From Guadua angustifolia (lineage: Eukaryota > Streptophyta > Magnoliopsida > Poales > Poaceae), in contig CM070515.1 in the NCBI GenBank assembly GCA_036346375.1, positions 10,872,423 to 10,936,422 of the forward strand: 64,000 nt of DNA. Direction: 5' to 3'. The notes beneath the pieces were generated by a model. The model saw only the letters and a program-made list of their open reading frames with translations. It made no database searches and was not told the DNA's origin. Both the position numbers and the translations under genes were made by a program. Shown in pieces: positions 1 through 10,765 of the stretch (the stretch's first letter is position 1; every line of letters begins with the position of its first letter).

Positions 1-328
1 CTAGATTACATGTAATTATTATCACTGATCACTATATTCAGTGCTTGCACGTAGAGAGTATGAAGTAAAGATATATATTTATTAGGGGTTTATATGGAAT
101 ATTGTACCAATTTTGCATTAGAATATAAAACACATCTTATATTTATATACAAGATTATTAAAAAAATAAGTCTTATAAACCTAGATTGCGAGAGTATCAA
201 GTAAATTTGAATATTTATTAAGGTATAAATAAAACATCACACTAATATGTATTAGAGCCTTAAATACGCGCCATATTTATAAACCAAAATATTCAAAACA
301 TATATTCTATAAACTTAGACAGAGGGAG
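1..328. mobile_element. Stowaway-like MITE, left end outside window
   Basis: The right end (about 303-328) carries the gagggag-type terminal inverted repeat, followed by TA at 329-330, as in Tc1/mariner Stowaway elements. Its interior resembles the complete element at 7023-7276, including the stretch around 'atatttattagg'. This copy is longer because a segment of about 140 bp appears twice (about 50-190 and 190-315). The left terminus is not in the window. Confidence 0.6.
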
Positions 329-384
329 TACGTACCTCAAGTTATGGATGTGTGTTTACATGCAATCGTTGAAAGATGAATTCA

Positions 385-573
385 GGCCTATTTGGTAGAG
401 CTCCAGATTCCAGTTTCACTTGAAATCTGAAACTTATAGGTTAAAATAAAGTAAGTTAAGTTTATATTTTTGGTCTAAAATGTAAACAAGATGATCTATC
501 TAAACATTCTTAATATACTCACAGCTTCAACTTCACGAATCTGGAGAAACTGAATCCCTATCAAACACACCCT
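385..573. mobile_element. PIF/Harbinger (Tourist-like) MITE, copy 1
   Basis: Ends are ggcctatttggtagagctcc on the left and, read inward from the right, gggtgtgtttgatagg, an imperfect terminal inverted repeat of the GGSCNTGTTTGG type. The interior matches the reverse complement of the copy at 7356-7586 over more than 100 bp. Flanks (TCA/TTC) are only a poor 3-bp target duplication, so this copy is older or has eroded ends. Confidence 0.6.
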
Positions 574-1963
574 TCCTTGGTTGTGCTACTGACTATTGAA
601 GTATACAGTGTTACTGTGGCTTATTGTATGGGTAAATTTACCGCTCAATACATATAGGTACCCCCTTTATAGCCGAAGGAATGCGCGAGCTCCCAGCCGG
701 TCCACCTGGCGTCTTGCAACATTTGCGAAAAACCCCTTACATTTCTTCGAAATTACGGATAGGTCCTTCCGGATTACAAATAGATCCTTCGCAATTTTTT
801 GTGAGACAAAGATAATTTATTTTTCTTCGCGTTTAGGTCCCTGGCGCGGTATTTTACGGAAAAAGACTCCTCTTAAATTCAAATCACGAACAAGCCCTTT
901 TCTAATTTTTCAGGGTAGCGAACAGGTCCAAAAAAATTACAAACAGGTCCCTAGTAATGCTCATACACGAAGTGATCGGTCGCGAGTTGGTTATCAGGAT
1001 CGCACTCGTGGATCTCATCTTAATATAAATAGATTTATATATATATATATATATTCAGTGGAATAGTATGTATTCACGCTCTAAAGCCTAGGAGGTCTCT
1101 GAGAAATATTCTCCTGGTGTGTGTATTGGACACATACGCAGATTTGTGCATGTAGAGTGTGCATGTAAAGTGCGCGCGCGTCCTTCTACCTTAAAAAAAA
1201 GATGCAGAAAAGTCTAACAGACGATATTAAGTGGACCTTGTTTTATTTTTTTTGGGCCTGGAGAGTCCCATAATAGTGAAAAAGTAAAAAAAAAAATCCC
1301 TCCTCAATCGAGAGAAAAGGAGAAAAAAAAAATGTAAGGAACTTATTTTGATGGTGGTATTATAATGAGGAAGATTAATTAAATATAGATACTAGCACAC
1401 AACTGTTTTCCCAATCATAAGCACTAAGCTATATAAAAACTCTGTTTTTTTGAACAATACGGACGAAAGAGTATATTCGCGAAGTGACGGCACTATGATA
1501 TACAATAATTCCGGTTTTTTAAATATGGGGACGAAAGACTAGAATTCATCGCTTTTTATTTAGCTTTATGTATTTTTTTAAAAATAAATTTAGCCTCCAC
1601 ACATGTATTTATAAATTTGGCACTTTTTCTTATTGTGAAAGATGTGTCAGACGACATCTATCTTCTGTCATGCTTGAGGAGCGTAGAAGGTGCTCGGCGC
1701 AATGGGAGCTATGTCGACTGCAGGAGCAAGATGGCTTCCGCGCTACGAGCACCTCTCGCACTCACCCGCCAACAACTGTGCTCGCTTGTGTGCTTCCGTG
1801 TTCACTTGTCTTATCGTTACGTTGGTTAGCTTCTGCACTCCTTTTTGCACGGTAAAGAATAGGTGTCGCTATCACACTTTTTGTGGTGGAGGGAATTAAA
1901 TTTACAAAAAGGGTGTATTTAGGAATTACTCGGATGTTTTTTCTAAAAAAATCAGCCAAATTT
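574..1963. other. Intergenic, no gene recognised
   Basis: AT-rich DNA. An open frame at 596-1066 has no recognisable domain and contains repeated 'aggtcc' phrases between 740 and 960, which suggests an old repeat fragment rather than a gene. Two short similar phrases with 'ggacgaaaga' occur near 1462 and 1530. Confidence 0.5.
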
Positions 1964-2242
1964 TGACGTCTCTTGCAACATTTTTTTTCAACACTTGCAA
2001 TTTTTTTTCTTCAACGCGTGCAACATTTTTTTCCACGGGTGCAACATCTGTTTCGCTCCGCGTTTTTACTGTTGTGGAAGAAAAATGTTACACGTGTTGA
2101 AAAAAAATGTTGCAACATTTTCATTCGACAACAGTAGAAATGCAGTATAGTAAACACATGTTGCAAGCGTTGAAAAAAATGTTGCACACGTCGGAAAAAA
2201 ATGTTGCAAGCGTTGAAGAAAAATGTTGCAAGAGGCTCCCAA
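1964..2242. mobile_element. Foldback element with long inverted repeats of a tgcaacattttt motif
   Basis: The left arm (about 1966-2050) and right arm (about 2150-2240) are inverted repeats. Each arm is built from several copies of a roughly 22-bp unit of the type tgcaacatttttttcaacg. The outer termini read (t/c)ctcttgcaac from both sides. Long, internally repetitive inverted repeats suit a Mutator-like MITE or foldback element, but no clear target duplication was identified, so the superfamily is open. Confidence 0.55.
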
Positions 2243-3700
2243 GTTTAGATGATTTTAGCAAACAAAACATTCAGTGATATTTATGAAAATCCAGTGATAT
2301 TTGTAAAAATTGAGATACATGAACCAGATAAACAACGATTTTGAAAGAGTGTAGTCATCACGCGGCGAAACTAGGATTTTGTCACGCCCTGACCGTAGAT
2401 GTCTGGAGGCCACTGCCACGTAGGTTATGTCCGAGCTTATCTAAGCTTTGCACCAGTAAGGCTCAGTTTGTTTAGACTTGAGCTTGAACTTATTTGGTTT
2501 CTACACTTCTATATGCCACAAGCCAAAACAAACAATATTTTTCCAGCCAGACAAAGAGAAGAAGCTTCTAGCCCAATTTGCACTATCTTGAGAAGCGAGG
2601 AAAACGATGCTTCTCGGGGTGGTGGAGCTTCTAAAAATCCCACTTCCCTGTACCCTTACAATTTAACTATTATTTACTTAAAAATTGCCATCCTTATCCA
2701 AATCCAAAGACTTTTTTTCAGCCCAAAGAATTTCTTCCAACCCCAAATAAATAAGACAAGCTCCAAATTCAAACAAACTCAAATTAAATATCTTACGACC
2801 CGAGCTGGAGCCCGGACTACCGTGGGCCTGGGACGGCCCCCGTCATCAACCATTCCTTCCGTCGATCCAAAACACCGGTGTAGAAAAAATTCCCGATAAT
2901 TTCCGACCAAAATCCCCTCGATTTATATCTGCAGTATACTCCACTCCTCTTGCACAGTTGCACCGTGCTGCATTCGATCAGTGCTCCACGACTCTTCCTT
3001 CTCGTGAGTTTTTGCAACAGCCGCGTGTGTTTTGGTGTGCAAAGAAAGGAATATTTAGCTTTTAGGTCCGTGACATATATATGTATATATTTTTGCAAGT
3101 TTAGCCCGTACGAACAAATTTACTCAACTAGCCCCGTTGTCATGCAAAAGCAGCGTTAGATGACATGTGACAGACTAGAACTGCTGAGTCGCAGGAGCTC
3201 AGCAGTAGCACTTGCCGAGAGACCCTACCTCGATAGACTAGGCAAGCTGATTAATTAATTAAAGTGGTAAATGAATGAATTACTTAAGTGATCGATTAAT
3301 TACTACGATTAATTAACTGATTTGATTGTCACCATATTTCTGTTGAGGAAGGGCAGCTCGGAAGAAACTTATAATGCGTTGTCCGATACAGGAGTACAGC
3401 GGGTCATTCGTGTTGACTGTCGACTACCACAGCTATCGTGATCGAAAACAATGCCAGTGTTAGAGATTGGACGCTAGTTTTGCAGATTCGGTTTTTAAAA
3501 TAATTACGTTTAAGAACAAATGTGTCAGTTTGAGAAAAGCGAAGTCTTCCAAAGAAAGGTCTGGTATAGAGAGATTGAGAGAGACGGCAAGGCAAGGAAA
3601 TAAATGGGGGAGTTTGGGGGCGTGCAGGCTCGTTGGCGGCGTGGCAGGCCCTCTCTGTCGCCTCCCCTCTTTAACTCGATGGATCTCCCCTTCCCTTCAC
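2243..3700. other. Upstream region of the SRS gene
   Basis: No coding gene is recognised. The interval holds AT-rich stretches, including repeated attaatta motifs at about 3248-3315, and should contain the distal promoter of the gene starting at 4044. Short open frames here show no domain. Confidence 0.4.
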
Positions 3701-4043
3701 CTTCTTCGTATTAGGCCTCCATCACTCACCCACCCAAAAAGCTGCCTCCTCCTCCTCTCCCTCCCCCCACCATACGCGCAGCGCAGGCAAGCCAAAAATT
3801 TAACCCACCACGATCACAGACAGCCGCGCGCGCGCGCACACACTAGCACAGGCACAGCACGAGCTGCTAGTGCACTACTAGTAGTAGCTTTTTGGGAGCT
3901 GCCGTGCCGAGGCGAGACGCGCAGTCAGCGCAGGCCGCGGAAAAGCCCAATTTTTTCAGACATGACACCGTCTGCCGCTCAGACTCGGCTGTAGATACCG
4001 ACCGGCCGACACAGCTGCGAATGCGATCTATGGATCTGGGCGC
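3701..4043 (+). promoter_or_regulatory. Probable core promoter and 5' leader of the SRS gene
   Basis: Base composition changes to C/T-rich DNA at about 3720-3775, followed by a short alternating GC/CA tract (about 3826-3845) typical of grass 5' leaders. Two ATG codons just upstream of the chosen start (4021, 4030) are out of frame with 4044 and could act as small upstream ORF starts. No TATA box is assigned with confidence. Confidence 0.4.
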
Positions 4044-5024
4044 ATGGCGGGCTTCCTTCTAGGCGGAGGAGGTCACAGCCGCGGCCGCGACGACCACCAC
4101 TCCCCCGTCAACCCCTCCGATTCCTCCGCCGCCGCCTTCCTCTACACCGCCACCGCCACGTCCCGAGGCGGCTTCCAGCTATGGCAGCAGCAGCAGGAAC
4201 ACCCCTCCTACGCCCCCAACATCATCCGCTTCGCCGATGACCCCGCGGCATCCGGGTCGTCGTCGCGCGGCGCGAGGGGGTCCGGCGCGGGCACCATCAG
4301 CTGCCAGGACTGCGGCAACCAGGCCAAGAAGGACTGCGTCCACATGCGCTGCCGCACCTGCTGCAAAAGCCGCGGCTTCGACTGCCCCACCCACGTCAAG
4401 TCCACCTGGGTCCCCGCTTCCAGGCGCCGCGAGAGACAGCACCAGCTCGCCGCCGCCGCCGCCTCCGCCGCTGCCGCAGCTGAGCCCTCCAAGCGCCCGC
4501 GCGACGCGGCCCAGCCCTCCACCACCCCCACCACCACTTCCTCAGGTAATACTGCACTCCACTAGCTTGTTTGTGTACAACTCAGCAGTTTTTGTTCTTA
4601 CTAAGCTTAGCTACCAATACTCCGTATCCATGCGCGCGTGTTTGATTGATCAGGGGAGCAGAAGCATATGGTGGCGGGCGAGAGATTCCCGCGGGAGGTG
4701 AGCTCGGAGGCGGTGTTCCGCTGCTTGCGGCTGAGTCCGGTAGAGGAGGCCGACGCCGAGGTGGCGTACCAGACCACGGTCCGCATCGGCGGCCACGTCT
4801 TCAAGGGCATCCTGCACGACGTCGGCCCGGACACCTCGCTCGCCAGCGGAATCCGCCAGACCGCCGGCGAGGGGTCCTCACCGAGCACGGCCGCAGCGGG
4901 CGGCGAAGGCGGCAACGTCGCGGGCGCCGTGTCGTCATCGGCTGTGCTGATGGACCCGTACCCGACGCCAGGCCCGTTCGGCGTTTTGGGCGGCGCGCCT
5001 TTCTTCCACGGCCACCTGAGGTGA
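4044..5024 (+). CDS. SHI/STY/LRP1-type (SRS family) zinc-finger transcription factor, 2 exons
   Basis: Exons are 4044-4545 and 4654-5024, joined across a GT-AG intron of 108 bp in phase 1; the predicted protein has 290 residues. The N terminus (MAGFLLGGGG) is typical of the family. Residues 87-117 form the RING-like zinc finger with all expected ligands visible: C87, C90, C98, H100, C103, C106, C107, C114 and H117. An IGGH dimerisation domain follows at about residues 202-227 (IGGH at 212-215). In the family, SRS proteins are nuclear activators linked to auxin synthesis and to shoot, gynoecium, root or inflorescence development. The spacer between the domains contains low-complexity alanine and proline tracts. 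The frame is intact from start to stop. Which SRS paralogue this is cannot be said without a tree. Confidence 0.93.
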
Positions 5025-7020
5025 TCAAAAATGGCCACCTCGCCGCTTTCGATGTCCATGTCACTCGATCGATCACGGCACCCATGTCTTGTTCCATCGC
5101 TTTGTTATTAGCTATAAATTCTTAGCTGGTTCGATCTCATTGACGCATAAATTGATATGATGTGCTGGTTCTCACCTCACTGTTTCTTTAGGCATACCAG
5201 CCATCAGGTCAGGCTTTGTATAAAGCTAGGACTGGGACTAGCTAGGGAGCAATGATTAAATATTAAAAATCTGACAGTTTGTTGCCTGGGGAGAGTAGCT
5301 TGATTTATACTCCGCTCTCTCTTCCAACTTCTTGCCATTCTTGCTTTCTTTCGTTCTTGCTGTTCAATGGTGGTGATGATGCTGTTCCCTGGTGCTGTCT
5401 TCTATAGGACTCGTAGTTAAGGTTTATTTGCCTTTGCTCTCTACTACTTACTAGCTTCTGCTCCTACATGTCTCTTCCATAAGGTGTCACACCTTTGCTT
5501 TAGCTTTGCTCTTCAAAAGCTGAGCCCTAGCTAGCTACCTAGCTATAGCTACTTGGGGAATTTGGTTTGAATAATTGGTGTGCTGTCTTGTTAGAGAGAG
5601 ATTTCGAGATTTTCTTCTAGTCATCATATGCTCGACGAAGAGTGGAAGAAAGATCTAGCCAAGTGGCGCGAAGGATCAAATGATGAGATGATTGGAAGCT
5701 GTGAAAAGGTACTAGTTATGTGCTCGTGTCTTCCTTGATTAGCGTTTTCAATGTTTCCAAGTCAGGCGATTGCAAAGAGTTCATGACTCACATTCTCCAT
5801 CGGTTTTTAATTTCCAGCAATCAGTGAGCTTCATCTGTCACTGATCCCATCACGTCACATCACATCACAGTTTATCCCCTTCGAATATATTTGAATTTTC
5901 ATTCTGGAATAGGTGTAGAATTAGCTTTGGAATTGTGGCAAATTATTGTCAATCTGTAGGCTACAGCTCTCTGGGAGCTTTCTGTTCTAAAAATCACTGC
6001 ATTAGCGGGTGCATATGGTCGTCAGGTATTGTTATAGATTCACCAAGATATTGTCAGCTTAGAGCTTAATTTAAGTTGCATGCCGTCTCTTTGCTCTTCC
6101 CCTTGCTTCCTCAATTACCATGACTAATAACGTACCCACAAATTCAAAGCTCAAATCTCCCTTAAGAAGACGTCATGGTTTTGGTAAAGAAAATAGGAAA
6201 TATTCCTCAAACTTATCTTGCTTGAGTTCCTTCTTCAATTGATATAACTGAAATTATCTCTACAAATTTATTAGTTCTATTTCATGATATCCTTTATGCA
6301 ACCGATTTTTTGTGTCACAAGAAATGATGAGGAACTTAAGAAAACTATAAATCCTTATACATGGTACTATCATTGCATCACTCATGCTCTACCTTGCACC
6401 TCATTTATGTATGGCACAGAGCATTTAGGGGGACTCAGAAGCCACCACGCATAGAGTACTATTTATATTTAATTTTCGCGGGTCTGGTATTGATCAGTTT
6501 CAAACAGTAAGCTATCTTCCAGTCTGGTGCACGCAATGCTGTTTGTGCTCTAATTTAAAATTGCTTTTAGGAGAACAAGTACTTTGTTTGGCTTGATTAA
6601 GCATCTGATAGAGTTTGAAAACAATGCATGATTTACCACCTACTTGTTGTGTAAAAGGGTACTAGCTTCACAACTTTCTATGTGTGTTAAAATTGATTGT
6701 TCTCTGCTCACACGTTTAAACCCGAGCTGAAGGTGAAATATTACGTGATCATGTTGCACATATAACTTTGTGCATTGCCTGATCTGCATGCGAACACATT
6801 TTTCTTTTGAGATCATAGGTTAACCATCTGTTTTTTTTAACTACCGTTAGTAGGTTTTTAGAATTACTACTGTTGGTTGTTATGCATTTTACTTCCTGCA
6901 AAGTTTTGCTTGTTATGCTTAATGTTCGTGCAATTTAGAAGCTCAATTATAGATTTACAAAATGAGCTTCTTTGCCCTTGGGATTTGTGTTGTGGACTTG
7001 CCTATTTCTGGAGGTGCTAG
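5025..7020. other. 3' region of the SRS gene and intergenic DNA
   Basis: The first few hundred bases should hold the 3' untranslated region; no canonical AATAAA signal was settled on. The remainder is AT-rich DNA without a recognised gene, domain or structured repeat. Confidence 0.4.
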
Positions 7021-7022
7021 TA

Positions 7023-7276
7023 CTCACTTCATCCATATTTATAGGGTGTATTTTCTCATGGTACATAGATTAAGGAAATATTAAGCATGATTAGATGCCT
7101 AATTGTTGTCTGTAAGTGCTATATCTAATGCATGCATGTAGAGACTATCAAATAATCTATATATTTATTAGGGCAATGAAGGAACATTACGCCAATTTGT
7201 ATTGGAACATAAAATGCGTTCTATATTTATAGATAAAACTATTAAAAATATACCAAATAAACTTGGACGGAGGGAG
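7023..7276. mobile_element. Stowaway-like MITE with TA target duplication
   Basis: The termini are ctcacttcatccatatttat on the left and, inverted from the right, ctccctccgtccaagtttat, flanked by TA at 7021-7022 and 7277-7278. The CTCCCTCCGTCC terminus and TA duplication are hallmarks of Tc1/mariner-derived Stowaway MITEs. There is no coding capacity. Confidence 0.8.
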
Positions 7277-7355
7277 TATTTTTATGTGATATGTGAAGAT
7301 ATCATTTGCTTATTCTTCTTTCTATGCATTAAAAACAATTATTTCGTACGTTTTA

Positions 7356-7586
7356 GAGGGTGTTTGGCACAGCTTCAACTCCACTAAAATTCGTGGAGTC
7401 AGTGGAATAGAGTATACCTAATTCCAAAAATTTATAGAGTTGGAACTATAGGTATATTAAGAGTGTTTAGATGGATCATCTTATTTATATTTTAGACTAA
7501 AAATATAAACTTAATTCATTTTATTTTAACCTACAAGCTTCAGATCTGAGGTGGAGCTAAGATCTGGAGCTCTGCCAAACAGGGCC
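7356..7586. mobile_element. PIF/Harbinger (Tourist-like) MITE, copy 2
   Basis: The element begins gagggtgtttggcacagct and ends, inverted, ggccctgtttggcagagct. It is flanked by a perfect TTA duplication (7353-7355 and 7587-7589), as expected for PIF/Harbinger. The interior is the reverse complement of copy 1 at 385-573. It is 231 bp and non-coding. Confidence 0.8.
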
Positions 7587-7589
7587 TTA

Positions 7590-8464
7590 ATCACTTATGA
7601 CAGTGAAACCTATTTCTTTTGGGGTATTTGAAGGAGAAAACTCCCTTTTATATAATTACTGTTGCTTTAGAATTCACTTCCATTTTTATTTGGAATAAAC
7701 TGATCCAATACTTTTACTCTAAAAGCATGCAACTCAGGATTATTGGAGCCCCCGTTTTGTGGCATAAAAATGAATTTCAATTACTTAAGCATTGGTGTGC
7801 AAATAAAAGTGCAGTATTATGTTTTGAGTGCTCTGTAGCATATCATCTAATGAACTCACTCCTACCTGTATAATACGATGAAGTAATGTTAGTGTTGATC
7901 GGAGTGTCAGTCCTCCTTATTGCCTCTTCATTCATATGGAGATAATTCTATCGGAGCTATATTTTCGGACAAGACATTTTACCTAAAACAGATCTAGAAT
8001 ATCATCGGTACAGTGTACTATAAGACCTTTCGGTTACTGTTATGTCGACAACTTTACCAAACTTGGAAAAAAGAACACTAGAAGTTCAGAATATTGCCGA
8101 TACCTGATAGGCTGGGAAGGCGATCAAGTGCAGTTCTTTGCGGCCGTAACTTAAGCGGTCAGCTGTGGGTGGACTGCTCATCAAAAAATGACGCTGTAGT
8201 AAAAACAATGTGCCAATTTATCTTACTGTAGCAGTATACTGTACCAACATATTGGTAGACGATACGGATCGTTGGTTCGTAGATCGGACGATCCTGGCCT
8301 TGTACTGGAACCCTTTCGATAGGCTGATACACTTTGCATACATATATATTTCATTGTTTCACTAATAAGATGCTGATATACTACATATTCTTTAGTTGTT
8401 TGCCATTTGCCAGTACAAATTGAGGTGCTAAAGGTGCCAATCTATCAGAAGAAGTCATAACTCA
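7590..8464. other. Intergenic, no gene recognised
   Basis: No domain or repeat was recognised. The short open frame at 7619-7873 lies in AT-rich DNA and has no supporting features. Confidence 0.4.
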
Positions 8465-8466
8465 TA

Positions 8467-8703
8467 CTTCCTCTGGTCACAAATAGTTGCCATTTTATAT
8501 ATGGGTGCAGCTATACTTTTAAAATTGTAACTATCAATATATTTGTAAGTAATTAAATGGGATGCATGGAATTCATGTGTAGATTTATTCTGAAAAAGTA
8601 CTTTTATAATTTTATAATTTTATTAGATTTTATAAATATATTATAATATAAATTAGTGGTCAAACTTATGTTTTTGCATACAACCCTTTGTGATCGGTGG
8701 GAG
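8467..8703. mobile_element. Stowaway-like MITE with TA target duplication
   Basis: The left end cttcctctggtcacaaatag and the inverted right end ctcccaccgatcacaaaggg form an imperfect inverted repeat, flanked by TA at 8465-8466 and 8704-8705. Its interior differs from the element at 7023-7276, so it is a different subfamily. Confidence 0.7.
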
Positions 8704-8705
8704 TA

Positions 8706-10398
8706 AGTATTACCTGTCTAAAAAATTTTATGTGGAGCGATGTAATAAAGAGTTGAATTATATTCGGTCGCATTTTGTTAACTACAACAGTGGGCTTGAG
8801 CATTCGTATTCATCTATGCTTTCCAACTTCCAAGTTTCCCATACATAAACCTAGCGGTCGCCATCATCAACAGTTGTATAATGTATTTGTCACGCAACTG
8901 CAAAGGTGATCTCGGCCTCATCTCTTTGGCATGTGTTTCTTTCAGTCAAAAGGCATGGGAGAAGGAACAATGAGTTCGTTTCCGATTCTGGCTCATGCGT
9001 ACTGAACTACTGAAGTCTATGCAGCCAAAATAGTGTACGTTAATTATCCGTAGATTAATTTTTGGTTTTGAGAAACGTTGAACATGGACTGATGATAAGA
9101 ACAACTTTGTCAGTTACTAACAGCTAACGTACTGTTAGGAAAATATACCCACGTGCCAAATTCGAACGAAGAGAGAAAGGAGGACGATACTGTGATAGTT
9201 CAGTCGGTAACTTTGTTTGGGCTGAGTAATTCGCGAGAGATATAAAATAGTCGTCATCTAAATAAGAATTATTTTTTAATTGATTTTGTAAGGAATAGGA
9301 ATTACCTTTGGTTATATGTCAAGGCAAGATTGGGGTCCCCTGACTCCAGCAGGGTCCTTCGTATTGATTTTCATCCATCGACCACGTTATTTAAAAGGTT
9401 AAGTTGATGAAAATAAAAGAAGTTAAATATACTTTTAACACTAAGGTGCAGCTAGCATTTCATATATATAAGAGATTACCATAACTACGTAAGTGAGGAT
9501 GGTATACAATGGGCCCCAACGTCTCAATTCTCGGATCTACCCCTGCTTCGAAGGTGGATGCGCTCTAGCCATCCTGTCTATGTATTTTTTTTATATCTTT
9601 TAAAGATAAAATTAAAGATAATTTCTATAATAGATATTATTTTAAAGTTGTTTCTATAAAATTCTACAATCTTTTATTTATGATATAAAAAGTATTTATT
9701 GTAAACAATAACTTATGTAATGATGTTTTATGCTGTCTAATGGTTATCTTTTTGCGAACAGACAGCTCTTCATGAACATGCAGTTGTACTCTCTCTTTCA
9801 TATCAACAAAAATCTTACACGATAAAGCATATAGATTGCTGACATTACATTATACTTGCTAAGGGGTTTTACGGAATCCCGTAAGCACGTACGATAAGAT
9901 AAACGATATAGATTCTAATTTATCTTCCCTGGAAAAGGCATGATTTATATATATCTACTAGCAGATAGCGTTTAGTATTAACGTTTCTTGCACCGCATCT
10001 GATTTAGGCTCGCGATAGTAATAATATAGTATCAAGTAGCAATTGCTAGCATCTCATTCGCACTTTTCAGATTTTCTTCCGCTTCCTTTCTGCGCCCTCT
10101 AGATTTCCTGGGCCACTGCCACATGTCGCTGGCTACGCGAAAGTTGTTGGTTGCTGCAAGATAGTAACAAAATGCGAGTGCCTTTGTGAAGTACTACTGT
10201 GTAGTACAAGTCTTCTATCTATCTCAGCTATTTGTTACAAACATTCAGGAATTAATTAAGCAAACATTCCTGTGTAAATGTGCTACTATTGAAAGTTACA
10301 GAAATATTAAAAGATAAATGAATGATAGATAGTAATTACTTATCTTTCATTTGCTTAAGATTTATGCAACTTGCATTAAAAGGAAATACATAGAACCA
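8706..10398. other. Intergenic, no gene recognised
   Basis: AT-rich sequence with only short open frames. An AT-dense stretch at about 9575-9720 contains loosely repeated 'aaagataatttctataa' phrases. No gene is supported. Confidence 0.4.
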
Positions 10399-10765
10399 CC
10401 ACTCAATATATAATAAATTTCACAAAACTACAATTTTTTTAATAATTATCAAAAAACTACAGATTTTAAGAGAACTTATATCACAAAACGATAGATTTTA
10501 TAATTACCTGCTTCTTATAAAAGGCTTGATAGTATGATCCTACATGGCAACCTCACGTACGAGTGAAATGGGAAATTAGGGCGGCTGAGACTGATATATG
10601 GGTCTAAATTGTCAGATCCGTTACAAAAAAAGGTTAATTTTAAAACCTGTAGTTTTGCGGAACAAATTCTTATAAAATCTGTAGTTTTATGAAATAGAAG
10701 TTAAAATCTATAGTTTTCTAATAATTTGTTAAAAAAAATGTAGCTTCGTGAAATTTATCCCTCGG
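10399..10765. mobile_element. Foldback element with arms of about 100-130 bp
   Basis: The left arm (about 10411-10505) and the reverse complement of the right arm (about 10630-10763) share phrases such as ataaatttcacaaaactac and aaaactacagattttaa. The arms make up most of the element and surround a loop of about 120 bp. There is no coding capacity. Terminal boundaries are approximate and no target duplication was identified. Confidence 0.6.

Noticed and set aside
596..1066. 156-codon open frame
   Set aside because: No domain, repeated 'aggtcc' phrases, no promoter or splice context; most likely an old repeat.
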